DNA of 64,000 nt from an uncultured Thermanaerothrix sp. (GCF_938028735.1 NZ_CALIMF010000015.1:82118-146117); one strand, 5' to 3'; counted from the stretch's first letter, positions 41,366 through 50,383 are shown. Notes: generated from the letters alone by a model not told the origin. Numbers and translations are program-made.

Positions 41366-42199
41366 TCAAGATGTGGGTAACGGGTGAAAGGGATAGCAAC
41401 CTAGAACTCGAAGCATGGATGCGAATTCCCTAAGATTATCCAGCGCGCGGTAAATTACGTCATCAGCGAGCGAACCAAAGAAGTCGACATAAAAGAGATA
41501 TTCTCCCGGTTTTCCCACCAAAGGGCGGGATTCGATCTTCGCTAGATCAATTTCACGCAGTGCAAATACGCTAAGGGCGCGAAATAAGGCACCTGGACGG
41601 TTGATTAGTGTGAAAACAATTGAAGTTTTGGCCTGATTGGGAGGTGGGGCAACTGCCTCACGGCTCAAGATTAAGAAGCGTGTAAAGTTTGCAGTGTGAT
41701 CCTCAATTCCCTCAGCCAGAATACTCATCTGGTAAACCTCAGCAGCGCGTCGGGAAGCAATGGCAGCAACTGTGGGGTCAGGTCGTTCCTGTAATAGACG
41801 CACGGCTCCTGCGGTATCGTATACGGGTTCTGTATGGGGTATTCCCAGGCGCCTAAGGGTTTCGCGACATTGGGCCAAAGCCTGGGGATGGCTGATCACT
41901 TTTTGGAGGTTTGCAATTTGTGCACCTGGCCATCCAATTAGACAATGCCGAATCCTTAGATAATATTCCCCAACGATATGTAAAGCATGGGATAGTAATA
42001 GATCATAGTTTTGGTGGACACTTCCGGCCAGAGAGTTTTCAATAGGAATAATACCCCGCTCTGCCTTTCCCTGCTCAACAGCTTGAAAGACGGCCTCAAA
42101 TGTATCACACGGTAAGGTTTGAATACGGGGACCAAAGTACTCAAGCGCTGCGCTTTCTGAAAAAGCACCGTGTTCGCCTTGAAAGGCAATTGTTTTCAT
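41366..42199 (-). CDS. pheA: Prephenate dehydratase
   Basis: A 277-residue monofunctional prephenate dehydratase forming phenylpyruvate. The catalytic part reads FQGEHGAFSESAAL, GIIPIENSLAGSVHQNYDLL and, with the Thr-Arg-Phe motif, HTANFTRFLILS. The last ~80 residues are an ACT domain (TSIVFTLINRPGALFRALSVFALREIDLAKIESRP) with the ESRP phenylalanine-binding motif, so the enzyme is probably feedback-inhibited by Phe. It is the last aromatic gene of the operon. Confidence 0.95.
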   Translation of the reverse strand: MKTIAFQGEHGAFSESAALEYFGPRIQTLPCDTFEAVFQAVEQGKAERGIIPIENSLAGSVHQNYDLLLSHALHIVGEYYLRIRHCLIGWPGAQIANLQKVISHPQALAQCRETLRRLGIPHTEPVYDTAGAVRLLQERPDPTVAAIASRRAAEVYQMSILAEGIEDHTANFTRFLILSREAVAPPPNQAKTSIVFTLINRPGALFRALSVFALREIDLAKIESRPLVGKPGEYLFYVDFFGSLADDVIYRALDNLREFASMLRVLGCYPFHPLPTS

Positions 42200-42248
42200 A
42201 AACGGTCCAAGCCGTCCTTTCTATATCAAACTAGAGGATCAACTCGGA

Positions 42249-42548
42249 TCAACTCTTAGTGATCCACATTTCCAAAAAAGGCTGGTACTTAACCGGATCA
42301 AATTCCACAAAGCGATAGATTGCCATTTGATTGAGTGCATATGGATCGCGGGCAAAGTAATCCCGTAATTGCTCTTCATTTTCAGCGCGGGCGATGACAA
42401 TTCCACCAGTGCGTGGATGCATGGGGCCAGACATTAATAACCAACCGCAATCATAGCCTTGTTGTAAAAAGGCACGATGCTGGGACACGACTGGTGCAAT
42501 TTCCTCAAAAGGACGGGTGTAAGTGATTTCAACGAGAAAGTGTTTCAT
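42249..42548 (-). CDS. YciI-like protein
   Basis: A 99-residue YciI family protein: FLVEITYTRPFEEIAPVVSQHRAFLQQGYDCGWLLMSGPMHPRTGGIVIARAENEEQLRDYFARDPY. The His/Asp pair of the family (SQHRAFL and FARDPY) is present. ATG 42548 has GGAG 9 nt upstream; the frame is also open to 42629 within aroQ. Its role in an aromatic operon is not clear; YciI relatives include dehydrochlorinase-like and unknown proteins. Confidence 0.78.
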   Translation of the reverse strand: MKHFLVEITYTRPFEEIAPVVSQHRAFLQQGYDCGWLLMSGPMHPRTGGIVIARAENEEQLRDYFARDPYALNQMAIYRFVEFDPVKYQPFLEMWITKS

Positions 42549-42576
42549 TTTGTGCTTCTCCGTGAGACTATAGAGA

Positions 42577-43044
42577 TTAGGGAGAATCTGTGCGCTCAGA
42601 AAGAATATCCAACAAAGCCATGAGACCATAAAGATAAGAACGCCAGCCCAGGCCGCTTATCTGTCCCAGACATACTGGCGCCAGAAGCGAGATGTGCCGA
42701 AAGGGCTCTCGGGCGTAGATGTTCGAGAGGTGCACTTCAATAGCAGGTTTTCCGATCGCTGCCAGGGTATCCCGAATAGCCACGCTAGTATGAGTGTAGC
42801 CGCCTGCATTAATAAGGATTCCATCCAGCCAGTCCATTTCAGCGATCAGACGATTGATGATCTCACCCTCGGCGTTGCTTTGAAAGATCCGCAGTACTCC
42901 CCCACGATCTCTCGCATAGTTATTAAGAACTTCATTGATCTGCTCAAGAGATACTTTTCCGTACACCATTGGCTCACGCCGCCCAAGAAGCCCAAGATTA
43001 GGACCATGGACAACCAGAATGTGAAAGGGGGACTCTCTACTCAT
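42577..43044 (-). CDS. aroQ: 3-dehydroquinate dehydratase, type II
   Basis: About 155 residues, the usual type II length; converts 3-dehydroquinate to 3-dehydroshikimate. Motifs: VVHGPNLGLLGRREPMVYG (with the catalytic Tyr), QSNAEGEIINRL, INAGGYTHTSVAIRDTL and VEVHLSN-like IEVHLSNIYAREPFRHIS. ATG 43044 overlaps the aroKB stop region by 8 nt and has GAGGTGG before it. Confidence 0.94.
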   Translation of the reverse strand: MSRESPFHILVVHGPNLGLLGRREPMVYGKVSLEQINEVLNNYARDRGGVLRIFQSNAEGEIINRLIAEMDWLDGILINAGGYTHTSVAIRDTLAAIGKPAIEVHLSNIYAREPFRHISLLAPVCLGQISGLGWRSYLYGLMALLDILSERTDSP

Positions 43045-44635
43045 GAACCACCTCGCGAAGAGATCGAATAGCCTGTTTGACACATTTTTCCTCTACGTCC
43101 GATACCAGGATAACCTTTCCGATTTGGCTGGGGAGCGCCCAACGCAGTTTACCGCGTTTGTGCTTTTTGTCGTGGTGGATGATCTCAAGCAGGGCTTCGT
43201 TTTCCAAAAGGGGATGAAAGAGGGGAAGGTCCCATTTTTGCAGGATGTTATGGATTCGTTCAACGGTCTTCCGGGAGGTCACACCAAGTTGCTCTGCCAA
43301 CATGGCTTCAACGGCCATTCCAATGCTGACAGCCTCCCCGTGGCGGAGCATGTAGTTGCTAAGCGTTTCCAGGGCATGACCAATGGTGTGTCCGAGATTG
43401 AGAATCGCTCTCAAATCCTGCTCGTAAGGATCAGCCTGTACCACTCGGGCTTTTACGGCGATGGCTTGGGCAAGAACTTCCTTACGCGGCGCTGTATCAC
43501 GAGGTTCCATCTCCAACAACGCGAAAAGATTGGGATCTCCAACGATCCCGTGCTTAATGACCTCGGCCATCCCCGAGCGAAGCTCATCCGGCGGCAAAGT
43601 GGATAAATAACTAGGATCCACCAAGATCGCCAGAGGCTGTTTGAACGTTCCGATCAGATTTTTACCTTGGGGCAGATCCAAACCAGTTTTTCCGCCAATG
43701 CTAGCATCAACCATTGCCAGGAGAGAGGTGGGAATGTGCAGGATTGGTAATCCCCGCATATAAGTCGAAGCAACAAAACCGGCAATATCCCCAATCACTC
43801 CACCCCCCAAGGCAATAATCAGGTTACCACGATCTATCCGTGCTTCCAGCAATTGCTCATATAAATAAAGCGCAGTTTCAGGGGTCTTGTATACTTCTCC
43901 GTCAGGAATAACAATGAGCGTAGTTGGATATCCTTCAGCTTGAAGATAAGTTGTTAAGGAAAGAGCATGCAGTGCGGCAATGGTTTCGTTGGTAATAATG
44001 GCCACTTGGGTTCCCGGGGGTACTTGGTAGGATTGCAGAACTGTTCCAACCGTTTCTGAAAGTCTCTCTCCGATCAGGATCTTGTAGCAGCCACCGGGGT
44101 AATTGACCTCTATGGACACAATCTCGGCTAGTCGGATAACGCTATTAGCAATTTGATCAGGGGATTTGCGAGAGGTGTCTAGTTGCCAGAAAATCTCTGC
44201 ATATGCCTTCTGGCGCTCCTCCCACAGAATTTGTAGGGCTTGTTTCGGATCCTCGGCGTTGAGCAACGGACGTTGGGCAATCTCTTCGGCCTGAAGGCGT
44301 TCTTTTAATACCTCGGGCGTGCAAGTTAGGCAAATGACGAGCCCAGCCTGTTCGCAGAGTAGTCGGTTGGATGGACTCAGCAGGGTTCCCCCGCCGGTTG
44401 CCAGAACCACGTTTTCGTGTTTTACTTCAAGGATCTCGCGTAATATTCGCGACTCAAGTGCACGAAAAGCGGCTTCGCCTTCCCGGTCAAAGATTTCAGC
44501 GATGCTGCGTTGAGCTCGACGGGAAATCTCTTCATCCAGATCCACAAACGGTACTCCTAGCCGTTCGGCGACTATTTTCCCAACCGTGGTCTTGCCTGTT
44601 CCCATGAATCCGGTAAGGATAATACGCCGATTCAT
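43037..44635 (-). CDS. aroKB: Shikimate kinase / 3-dehydroquinate synthase fusion
   Basis: A 532-residue bifunctional protein. Residues 1-~165 are shikimate kinase: LTGFMGTGKTTVGKIVAERLG (P-loop), VDLDEEISRR and LATGGGTLLSP. Residues ~175-532 are dehydroquinate synthase: IALGGGVIGDIAGFVASTYMRG, IPTSLLAMVDASIGGKTGLD, RSGMAEVIKHG and the zinc ligands in LNLGHTIGHALE and HGEAVSIGM. The two enzymes act at non-consecutive steps (first ring closure; shikimate phosphorylation). It overlaps aroC by 4 nt. Confidence 0.95.
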   Translation of the reverse strand: MNRRIILTGFMGTGKTTVGKIVAERLGVPFVDLDEEISRRAQRSIAEIFDREGEAAFRALESRILREILEVKHENVVLATGGGTLLSPSNRLLCEQAGLVICLTCTPEVLKERLQAEEIAQRPLLNAEDPKQALQILWEERQKAYAEIFWQLDTSRKSPDQIANSVIRLAEIVSIEVNYPGGCYKILIGERLSETVGTVLQSYQVPPGTQVAIITNETIAALHALSLTTYLQAEGYPTTLIVIPDGEVYKTPETALYLYEQLLEARIDRGNLIIALGGGVIGDIAGFVASTYMRGLPILHIPTSLLAMVDASIGGKTGLDLPQGKNLIGTFKQPLAILVDPSYLSTLPPDELRSGMAEVIKHGIVGDPNLFALLEMEPRDTAPRKEVLAQAIAVKARVVQADPYEQDLRAILNLGHTIGHALETLSNYMLRHGEAVSIGMAVEAMLAEQLGVTSRKTVERIHNILQKWDLPLFHPLLENEALLEIIHHDKKHKRGKLRWALPSQIGKVILVSDVEEKCVKQAIRSLREVVHE

Positions 44636-45741
44636 CGTCGCATTTCCTCCAGGCTATCGCCTCCCAGCTTTTCAACCAAAGCCTCAGCCAGAACCCAAGC
44701 CAGCATGGCTTCGCCAATCACCGAGGCGGCAGGCACGGCACAAATGTCCGAACGCTGGTAGGCTGGGGTTGCAGCATGTAAGTTGACCACATCCACGGAT
44801 TGATGGGGCGTTCCAGTGGTGGCTATCGGCTTCATTGCTGCCCTGACTACAATGGGATTACCATTGCTCATCCCTCCTTCGATGCCTCCGGCTCGATTGG
44901 TCACACGCATAATAGTTTGCTCTTCGTTGAGATATAAGTCGTCATGGACTTGGGTTCCGCGTAACCCAGCGTTTTCAAATGCTGGGCCAATCTCGACCCC
45001 CTTGATGGCCTGGATGGACATAATCGCGGCAGCGATGCGGGCATCAAGCCGCCGATCCCAATGTACATGCGAGCCAAGGCCAATGGGGACGTTGAGAGCC
45101 TGGACTTCAAAGATTCCTCCCAGTGTATCCCGAGCGCGGCGCGCTTCATCAATAGCACTTTTCATGCGTTCACTATCGATCGGACTGGGGCAGCGCACTT
45201 CACTTGCGTCTGCTAATTTCCACAGTTCCGCATACGGGCGAGGGGGGATGTCCGCTATCACAGGACCTATTTGGCAGACATAACTTCCGACGGTAATATC
45301 AAATTGGGCTAACAATTGCTTGGCAATGGCGCCGACAGCCACCCGTGCGGCGGTTTCCCTGGCACTGGCCCGCTCTAGGATTGGACGGGCATCCTTAAGG
45401 CGATACTTCACCATTCCGGCATAGTCAGCGTGTCCCGGACGAGGCACGGTGAGCGGTTCCAAGCGGTTTTGTTCCCATTTTTCTTTCCAATTTAACCAGT
45501 CACGATTCTCGATACGGAGCGCTATAGGTGCACCAGTAGTTTCCCCTTTGATCACACCACCCAGGATCTCAACTTGGTCCTTTTCAATGTTCATACGATG
45601 GCTTCGCCCATAGCCCTGTTGACGACGCCAAAGTTCATGATTAATTGCTTCTACATCAATAGGCAAACCGGCAGGCATGCCTTCTATGATGGCTAGTAAG
45701 CAAGGACCGTGTGATTCTCCGGCGGTTAAGAAGCGTAGCAT
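44632..45741 (-). CDS. aroC: Chorismate synthase
   Basis: A 369-residue chorismate synthase producing chorismate from EPSP with reduced FMN as cofactor. The N-terminus FLTAGESHGPCLLAIIEGMPAGL, RRQQGYGRSHRM and GGIEGGMSNGNPIVVRAAMKPI are diagnostic; the closing part has RSDICAVPAASVIGEAMLAWVLA. The start overlaps aroKB only at its 3' end, and aroE ends 3 nt upstream, so genes are tightly packed. Confidence 0.96.
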   Translation of the reverse strand: MLRFLTAGESHGPCLLAIIEGMPAGLPIDVEAINHELWRRQQGYGRSHRMNIEKDQVEILGGVIKGETTGAPIALRIENRDWLNWKEKWEQNRLEPLTVPRPGHADYAGMVKYRLKDARPILERASARETAARVAVGAIAKQLLAQFDITVGSYVCQIGPVIADIPPRPYAELWKLADASEVRCPSPIDSERMKSAIDEARRARDTLGGIFEVQALNVPIGLGSHVHWDRRLDARIAAAIMSIQAIKGVEIGPAFENAGLRGTQVHDDLYLNEEQTIMRVTNRAGGIEGGMSNGNPIVVRAAMKPIATTGTPHQSVDVVNLHAATPAYQRSDICAVPAASVIGEAMLAWVLAEALVEKLGGDSLEEMRR

Positions 45742-45744
45742 TTC

Positions 45745-46635
45745 TCATTCCTCCACACGATGAACGGCATTAAGACAGGTTTGGTACATCACTTCAACCG
45801 GGGCCTCCAGCCCAGTCCAGGCGCGGAAAGACAAAGCACCCTGGTGAACCAACATCCCTAGCCCATTGATGGCCAAGGCTCCAGCCTTCTTGGCCTGCAG
45901 CAGCAGACAAGTTTGGGATGGGTTGTATACCAAATCAATCACCAGCCAATGAGAGGGGATGGTGAATCCCTCAGGCAGGGGAGACACATGAGCAGATGGC
46001 CAAGTACCCACTGGCGTGGCATTGACCAAGACTGAGGTTTGTTCAGCCATGGCGTAGAGGTTATCGGTTGATGATAAAGCCAATTTGAATGAGGTGGGGA
46101 ATCCCCACTCTTGGGCCTTTTCAAGCGACGACTCAGCCCGACCCAAGTTTCGAACTACAAAGGTTACATTGTTAAAGCCGACCTGGCACAACGCGTAAGC
46201 GACCGCGCGTGCGGCGCCGCCTGCCCCCAAAATAAGTGCATGATCGTGAGAGATCTTTTCAAGGAAAGCATGAACAGCGTGCAGAAACCCTTCCACATCG
46301 GTGTTGTCGCCATAGAGGTGTCGAGTCCCATCGGGGCTTTTTTGAATTGTCACAGTGTTGATGGCTCCAAGGGCACGGGCTGTTTCGCTCACCCCTTGCA
46401 CGTAAGGCAAGATGGCTTGCTTGTAAGGAGCGGTAATATTGAAACCGCGAATTCCTAGTGCGCGCAACCCGCGCACAGCATCCCCAAGATGGTTGGGCGG
46501 GAAGGGCCAGGCGAGATACACCCAGTTGAGTCCTAGGTAATCAAAGGCGGCGTTATGCATCAGAGGGGAAAGACTATGGTCCAAGGGCCAACCAATCAGC
46601 CCTACAATTTGGGTTTGGGTGTCAATTCGGGTCAT
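45745..46635 (-). CDS. aroE: Shikimate dehydrogenase
   Basis: About 296 residues; reduces dehydroshikimate with NADPH. Motifs: IGWPLDHSLSPLMHNAAFDYLGLNWVYLAWPFPP, FNITAPYKQAILPYV (the catalytic Lys), NTDVEGFLHAV, and LGAGGAARAVAYAL for the cofactor. ATG 46635 overlaps aroA by 14 nt with GGGAG 6 nt upstream; the longer open frame to 46704 lies wholly in aroA. Confidence 0.95.
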   Translation of the reverse strand: MTRIDTQTQIVGLIGWPLDHSLSPLMHNAAFDYLGLNWVYLAWPFPPNHLGDAVRGLRALGIRGFNITAPYKQAILPYVQGVSETARALGAINTVTIQKSPDGTRHLYGDNTDVEGFLHAVHAFLEKISHDHALILGAGGAARAVAYALCQVGFNNVTFVVRNLGRAESSLEKAQEWGFPTSFKLALSSTDNLYAMAEQTSVLVNATPVGTWPSAHVSPLPEGFTIPSHWLVIDLVYNPSQTCLLLQAKKAGALAINGLGMLVHQGALSFRAWTGLEAPVEVMYQTCLNAVHRVEE

Positions 46636-47935
46636 ACTGGGCTCCCAATGATCGCATGATCTCCAGAAAACCCGGGAACGAATCGGTGGCGCAGCCAATA
46701 TCATCGATCATAACAGGATCATGGGCAATCAATCCTGCGACAAAAAGAGCCATTGCCAGACGATGATCGCCATGGCTGCTGACCGTGGTGCCCTGCAATT
46801 TCACGGGGCCGGTGATCTCAAAGCCATCTGGTCTTTCAACGATGTTAGCACCCAGTTTACGTAACTCAGTCACAACCGTCGCGATCCGGTCAGTTTCCTT
46901 GACCCGGAGCTCGGCCGCATCGCGAACCACGGTTTTCCCGTGCGCCTGAGTAGCTGCGATGGCGAAGATGGGGAATTCATCAATCATTCTTACCACAAGA
47001 TCCCCTGAGACCTCGGCGGCTTTGAGTTGTCCAGTTTGTACTTCCAGCTCGGCGACGGGTTCATTGGCCACTCGTCGCTCGTTGTGAATGCGGATATTGG
47101 CTCCCATATGTTCTAGGACATCCAACAGGCCTGTGCGGGTTGGGTTGATACCTATGCTTTTGAGGTGAATATGAGAACCAGGCACGATGAGTGCAGCCAC
47201 CAGCGGAAAAGCAGCGGATGAAAAATCACCTGGCACCTCAATTTCCAGCGGAGCAAGCGCTTGCTGGCTTGAGGAAAGGGTTATCTCCCGGCCCCCATTG
47301 ATGGCACGCACTTCAAGAGCAACCCCCATAGCTTGGAGCATGCGCTCGGTGTGGTCGCGGGTTGGCGCGGTTTCGTAAATTGTGGTCGATGAGTCAGCAT
47401 AGAGTGCGGCCAGCAGGACGGCACTTTTCACCTGAGCACTGGGAACATCAAGAGTGAGGTGGGCACCGTGAAGATTTCGTCCCTGGATGAAAAGGGGAGC
47501 ACGCCCGTTTGTGGTGTGGATCTCAGCCCCCATTTGCCGCAAAGGGATCGCTACCCGCTCCATGGGGCGCCGCAACAATTGATCCTCTCCGGTGAGAACA
47601 CTGGAAAACGGTTGCCCGGCCAAAAGCCCAGTAAGCAGACGCATGGTTGTCCCGGAACGGACGCAATTAATAGGTGATCGGGAAGGCCGAAACCCATGTA
47701 GCCCGTTACCTTGTATAATGACCGTATGATCAGAGGGTGTTTCGATGTGGATTCCTAGCGCGCGCAGCGCCCCGGCGGTAGCCAAGCAGTCGCCACCAGG
47801 TAAAAAGTTGTAAACCGTCGTAGAGCCATGGGCCAGCGCACCCAACAGCAAAGCCCGATGGGAGATAGATTTATCTCCCGGAATGGTGGCTGATCCTTGT
47901 AGTCCTGAACACGGAAGGACACGAATTGCGCTCAT
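46622..47935 (-). CDS. aroA: 3-phosphoshikimate 1-carboxyvinyltransferase (EPSP synthase)
   Basis: A 437-residue EPSP synthase joining shikimate-3-phosphate and PEP. Motifs: GDKSISHRALLLGALAHG, NCVRSGTTMRLLTGLLAGQPF, RPMERVAIPLRQMGAEI, and the late DEFPIFAIAATQAHGKTVVRDAAELRVKETDRI and HGDHRLAMALFVAGL. The active-site loop after TTMRLL reads as in many bacterial enzymes with Thr-Met where class I enzymes have Ala-Met. It overlaps tyrA by 4 nt. Confidence 0.96.
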   Translation of the reverse strand: MSAIRVLPCSGLQGSATIPGDKSISHRALLLGALAHGSTTVYNFLPGGDCLATAGALRALGIHIETPSDHTVIIQGNGLHGFRPSRSPINCVRSGTTMRLLTGLLAGQPFSSVLTGEDQLLRRPMERVAIPLRQMGAEIHTTNGRAPLFIQGRNLHGAHLTLDVPSAQVKSAVLLAALYADSSTTIYETAPTRDHTERMLQAMGVALEVRAINGGREITLSSSQQALAPLEIEVPGDFSSAAFPLVAALIVPGSHIHLKSIGINPTRTGLLDVLEHMGANIRIHNERRVANEPVAELEVQTGQLKAAEVSGDLVVRMIDEFPIFAIAATQAHGKTVVRDAAELRVKETDRIATVVTELRKLGANIVERPDGFEITGPVKLQGTTVSSHGDHRLAMALFVAGLIAHDPVMIDDIGCATDSFPGFLEIMRSLGAQYDPN

Positions 47936-48792
47936 GTCACTAGTCTCCTGCGCGTTTCTTGAGCGTTTTCTAACCAGATTTTTAGATCTTCTTCCCCTCC
48001 CTCTGCCAGGATGTTAATAAGGTCTTGCAGAGCCTGTAAATAGATCTCCAGACCTTCTAGGATGTTCCCTCGATTGGTTTGCAGGATATCTATCATCATT
48101 CGCACATCTGAGCCAGCGAGGCGCGAAGTGTCCCGGAAACCACTTGCGGCCAGCCGCCGGAGCAGATCATCTGGATCCGGTGCTTGAGCGGCTGTACGAG
48201 TCAGAGTACAGGCTACCAGGTAGGGCAAATGGCTAGTAATGGCAACCAAGCGATCATGAATTTCAGCATTCATGTGCATTGGATGGGCTCCGATAGTGCT
48301 CACCATTTGCTCCAGTAGCGCCAGGGCTTCGGGTGAGGTTCTTGAGGTTGGGACAAGAACGAAGGTGCGGTCTTGAAACAGGCGAGGGTCAGCATACGAA
48401 GCTCCGGATACCTCCCGTCCACACAGCGGGTGCCCGCCTACTGCCTGAATGTACGTTGGGAGTTCTTGCATCTTTTGACAAATGGCCACTTTGGTGCTTC
48501 CAAGATCGGTGAGAATTGTGCCAGGTCTCAGGTAATCTGGAACTGTGTCTAGTAGCCCCAAAATTGCACGGACCGGAGTGGCCAGAACCACCACATCGGC
48601 GTGGGAAACGGCCTGTTCTGGATGCTGGTATCCCTCGTCTATCCAACGCTGGGCTTTGCACCATCGCAACGCCTCATCATCTAGGTCGACACCTAGGATT
48701 GATCGGCAGTGAGGGCGAAGAGCAGCTGCCAGTGAGGCGCCCATTAATCCTAGCCCGATGATGGTAAAGTCGGCCTCGTCCAGTGATTTCAT
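47932..48792 (-). CDS. tyrA: Prephenate dehydrogenase
   Basis: A 286-residue NAD(P)-dependent prephenate dehydrogenase making 4-hydroxyphenylpyruvate. The nucleotide motif is [36 protein letters not shown] and the His-containing [21 protein letters not shown] and [12 protein letters not shown] are conserved. No ACT domain is attached, so feedback control must occur elsewhere or by attenuation. It overlaps aroF by 4 nt. Confidence 0.93.
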   Translation of the reverse strand: MKSLDEADFTIIGLGLMGASLAAALRPHCRSILGVDLDDEALRWCKAQRWIDEGYQHPEQAVSHADVVVLATPVRAILGLLDTVPDYLRPGTILTDLGSTKVAICQKMQELPTYIQAVGGHPLCGREVSGASYADPRLFQDRTFVLVPTSRTSPEALALLEQMVSTIGAHPMHMNAEIHDRLVAITSHLPYLVACTLTRTAAQAPDPDDLLRRLAASGFRDTSRLAGSDVRMMIDILQTNRGNILEGLEIYLQALQDLINILAEGGEEDLKIWLENAQETRRRLVT

Positions 48793-49802
48793 AAGGATCG
48801 CCCCACGGCAAGTGCTACCGGTTTCAGATTTTTCATGAGCCGGGCAAACCGCTCCGGGGTGAGCGATTGGGCACCATCCGAAAGCGCTTGATCAGGGCGC
48901 GGGTGTACTTCTATAATGAGCCCATCTGCGCCAGCAGCTACCGCGGCCCGAGAGACCGGTTCGACCAGTTCCCAGCGTCCTGTGCCGTGACTCGGATCAA
49001 TAAAAACTGGTAAGTGGGAAAGCATCTTCAGAGCCGGAGCAGCGTTAATATCCAGCGTATTGCGGGTATAGGTCTCGAAAGTACGGATGCCTCGCTCGCA
49101 TAGAATGACCCGCTGATTACCGTGAGTGAGGATATACTCGGCCGACATGAGCAGCTCTTCCAGCGTGGAGGACATGCCACGCTTTAGGAGCACGGGTTTT
49201 TGCGATTCACCTACGGCATGGAGCAATGGAAAGTTTTGCATGTTCCGCGCCCCAATTTGCAGCACATCTGAATATTCGGCCACCAGAGGCAGGGTCTGAA
49301 TGTCCATGACCTCTGTTACAACAGGGAGACCGGTCTTCTCGCTGGCTTCTTTGAGAAGTTTTAGTCCTTCTTCCCCCAACCCCTGAAAGGAGTATGGCGA
49401 GGTGCGGGGTTTGTAGGCTCCCCCACGCAACATATTAGCCCCGGCTTCTTTGACGCTCTGGGCGGCTTCAAGTATTTGCTCACGGCTTTCAACTGCGCAG
49501 GGGCCGGCAATGACCACAATTTGCTCTCCTCCGATCTTCACACCATTTACCTCAAAAACGGTGTCTTCGGGATGGAATTCACGAGAAGCAAGTTTATACG
49601 GTTTGAGTACTGGGATCAACTTATCTACCCCTTCCATGTGGACGAGTTGATCGCGGTTGATAATCCGATCGTCACCAATTACACCCAGAATGGTCACCTC
49701 GGTACCTTTGGACAAGTGCACCTTGAGACCATACTCCTCGATACGTCGGATTACTTTTTGGATTTGTTCCTCAGTGGCGTGGGGTTTCATGACAACAATC
49801 AT
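48789..49802 (-). CDS. aroF: 3-deoxy-7-phosphoheptulonate (DAHP) synthase, type I-beta with ferredoxin-like regulatory domain
   Basis: A 337-residue DAHP synthase joining PEP and erythrose-4-phosphate, the committed step. The first ~70 residues ([20 protein letters not shown] onward) are a ferredoxin-like regulatory domain as in Thermotoga-type enzymes that mediate feedback inhibition by Tyr/Phe. The barrel has [48 protein letters not shown] and [17 protein letters not shown] sits just before ATG 49802. Confidence 0.95.
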   Translation of the reverse strand: MIVVMKPHATEEQIQKVIRRIEEYGLKVHLSKGTEVTILGVIGDDRIINRDQLVHMEGVDKLIPVLKPYKLASREFHPEDTVFEVNGVKIGGEQIVVIAGPCAVESREQILEAAQSVKEAGANMLRGGAYKPRTSPYSFQGLGEEGLKLLKEASEKTGLPVVTEVMDIQTLPLVAEYSDVLQIGARNMQNFPLLHAVGESQKPVLLKRGMSSTLEELLMSAEYILTHGNQRVILCERGIRTFETYTRNTLDINAAPALKMLSHLPVFIDPSHGTGRWELVEPVSRAAVAAGADGLIIEVHPRPDQALSDGAQSLTPERFARLMKNLKPVALAVGRSL

Positions 49803-49834
49803 CGTGCTCCTCCTTTCGTAATATTTTGATTAGC

Positions 49835-50203
49835 TCATCCGCTCGCCTGAGCCCAATCAGGGCGAAGAGATTGGGCGGCGTTGAGGTATACGTGACAAGG
49901 GGCAAAGGGGGGATTGGCCTCGTAGTGGATCAGAACTCTCAAGCAACGAGGAAGGCTATTGGCGACTTTCATTTCTTGCAGACACAACATAGGTACTTGT
50001 ATCCAGCCCATCTGACGCACTGCTTGCGCAGGGTAGGCGGCGTCCAAGTCGGGTGTGGCGGAAAAGATGAGAGAAATTACATGATCAGGGATGAGGTGAT
50101 TTTTCTCAATAATTGCGCTCATTAGCCGGTGCGTGGCAGAGAGAATGGCCTCGGCCGAGTTTTCATCGCAGGTGATCGCGCCGCGGATGGCTATAAGGGT
50201 CAT
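49835..50203 (-). CDS. aroH: Chorismate mutase, AroH type
   Basis: A 122-residue AroH-fold chorismate mutase (chorismate to prephenate). It matches the Bacillus protein along its length: IAIRGAITCDENSAEAILSATHRLMSAIIEKN, LIFSATPDLDAAYPAQAVRQMGW, VPMLCLQEMKVANSLPRCLRVLIHYEA and HVYLNAAQSLRPD, including the N-terminal Arg and the Arg in PRCLRV. I place the start at ATG 50203, with GGAGG 9 nt upstream; the open frame to 50272 runs through the terminator and is not coding. It is the first structural gene of the operon. Confidence 0.93.
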   Translation of the reverse strand: MTLIAIRGAITCDENSAEAILSATHRLMSAIIEKNHLIPDHVISLIFSATPDLDAAYPAQAVRQMGWIQVPMLCLQEMKVANSLPRCLRVLIHYEANPPFAPCHVYLNAAQSLRPDWAQASG

Positions 50204-50234
50204 AAGCGAGAACCTCCAAAACGATACAAAACAA

Positions 50235-50263
50235 ACGACGTGGAGCAGGTTGCTCCACGTCGT
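50235..50263 (-). terminator. Attenuator terminator upstream of aroH
   Basis: A perfect 13-bp stem with a 3-nt loop, followed on the minus strand by TTTGTTTTGT. It sits between the leader peptide gene and the aroH ribosome binding site, so it can stop transcription before the first structural gene. Its core (50242-50256) is exactly complementary to 50323-50337 within the leader peptide gene. Confidence 0.9.
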
Positions 50264-50283
50264 CTTTTCCAATCTGGGGGGTT

Positions 50284-50371
50284 GCCTTTTCCTACTACAT
50301 ACGGCTGGCTAACCACCCTCTTGGAGCAACCTGCTCCGAGGTGGTGTTCGATAAAAGTAGTAGAAAAAGGC
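50284..50371 (-). promoter_or_regulatory. Alternative RNA stems of the Phe/Tyr attenuator
   Basis: GCCTTTTTCTACTAC (50371-50357), which contains the Phe and Tyr codons, can pair with GTAGTAGGAAAAGGC (50298-50284) in 15 bp with one G-U. Inside this stem, ACCACCTC (50345-50338) pairs with GAGGGTGGT (50320-50312) and encloses GGAGCAGGTTGCTCC (50337-50323). The latter is the antiterminator strand: it can pair over 15 nt with the terminator core. A ribosome waiting at the Phe/Tyr codons would open the outer stem and mask ACCACCTC, freeing the antiterminator; completion of the peptide restores the nested stems and permits termination. Confidence 0.85.
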
Positions 50372-50383
50372 GAAACGTGACAT
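50309..50383 (-). CDS. Phe/Tyr-rich leader peptide of the aromatic operon (aroH leader)
   Basis: A 24-codon gene beginning ATG 50383 and ending TAG 50309. Codons 4-11 encode FAFFYYFY, i.e. four Phe and three Tyr in eight positions, with no Trp anywhere; the remainder is Arg-, Pro- and Leu-containing (RTPPRSRLLQEGG). An AAGGA lies 13 nt before the ATG, a longer than ideal spacing. It lies ~30 nt downstream of the predicted transcription start and is followed by overlapping RNA stems and a terminator, the layout of classical ribosome-dependent attenuators such as pheA and pheST leaders of enteric bacteria. The operon contains the common pathway, Phe and Tyr branches but no Trp genes, in agreement with the codon bias. 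Confidence 0.88.
   Translation of the reverse strand: MSRFAFFYYFYRTPPRSRLLQEGG

Noticed and set aside
43043..43606. A 187-codon open frame on the plus strand opposite aroKB
   Set aside because: Antisense to conserved dehydroquinate synthase motifs, without recognisable protein features.
50242..50337. Terminal inverted repeats of a tiny mobile element
   Set aside because: The inverted copies enclose only ~66 nt, have no target duplication or transposase, and fit an attenuator in position and strand.
50235..50383. T-box riboswitch in the aro leader
   Set aside because: No T-box consensus (UGGNACCGCG-like antiterminator) or Stem I features were found; the Phe/Tyr-rich leader peptide and complementary elements explain the region better.
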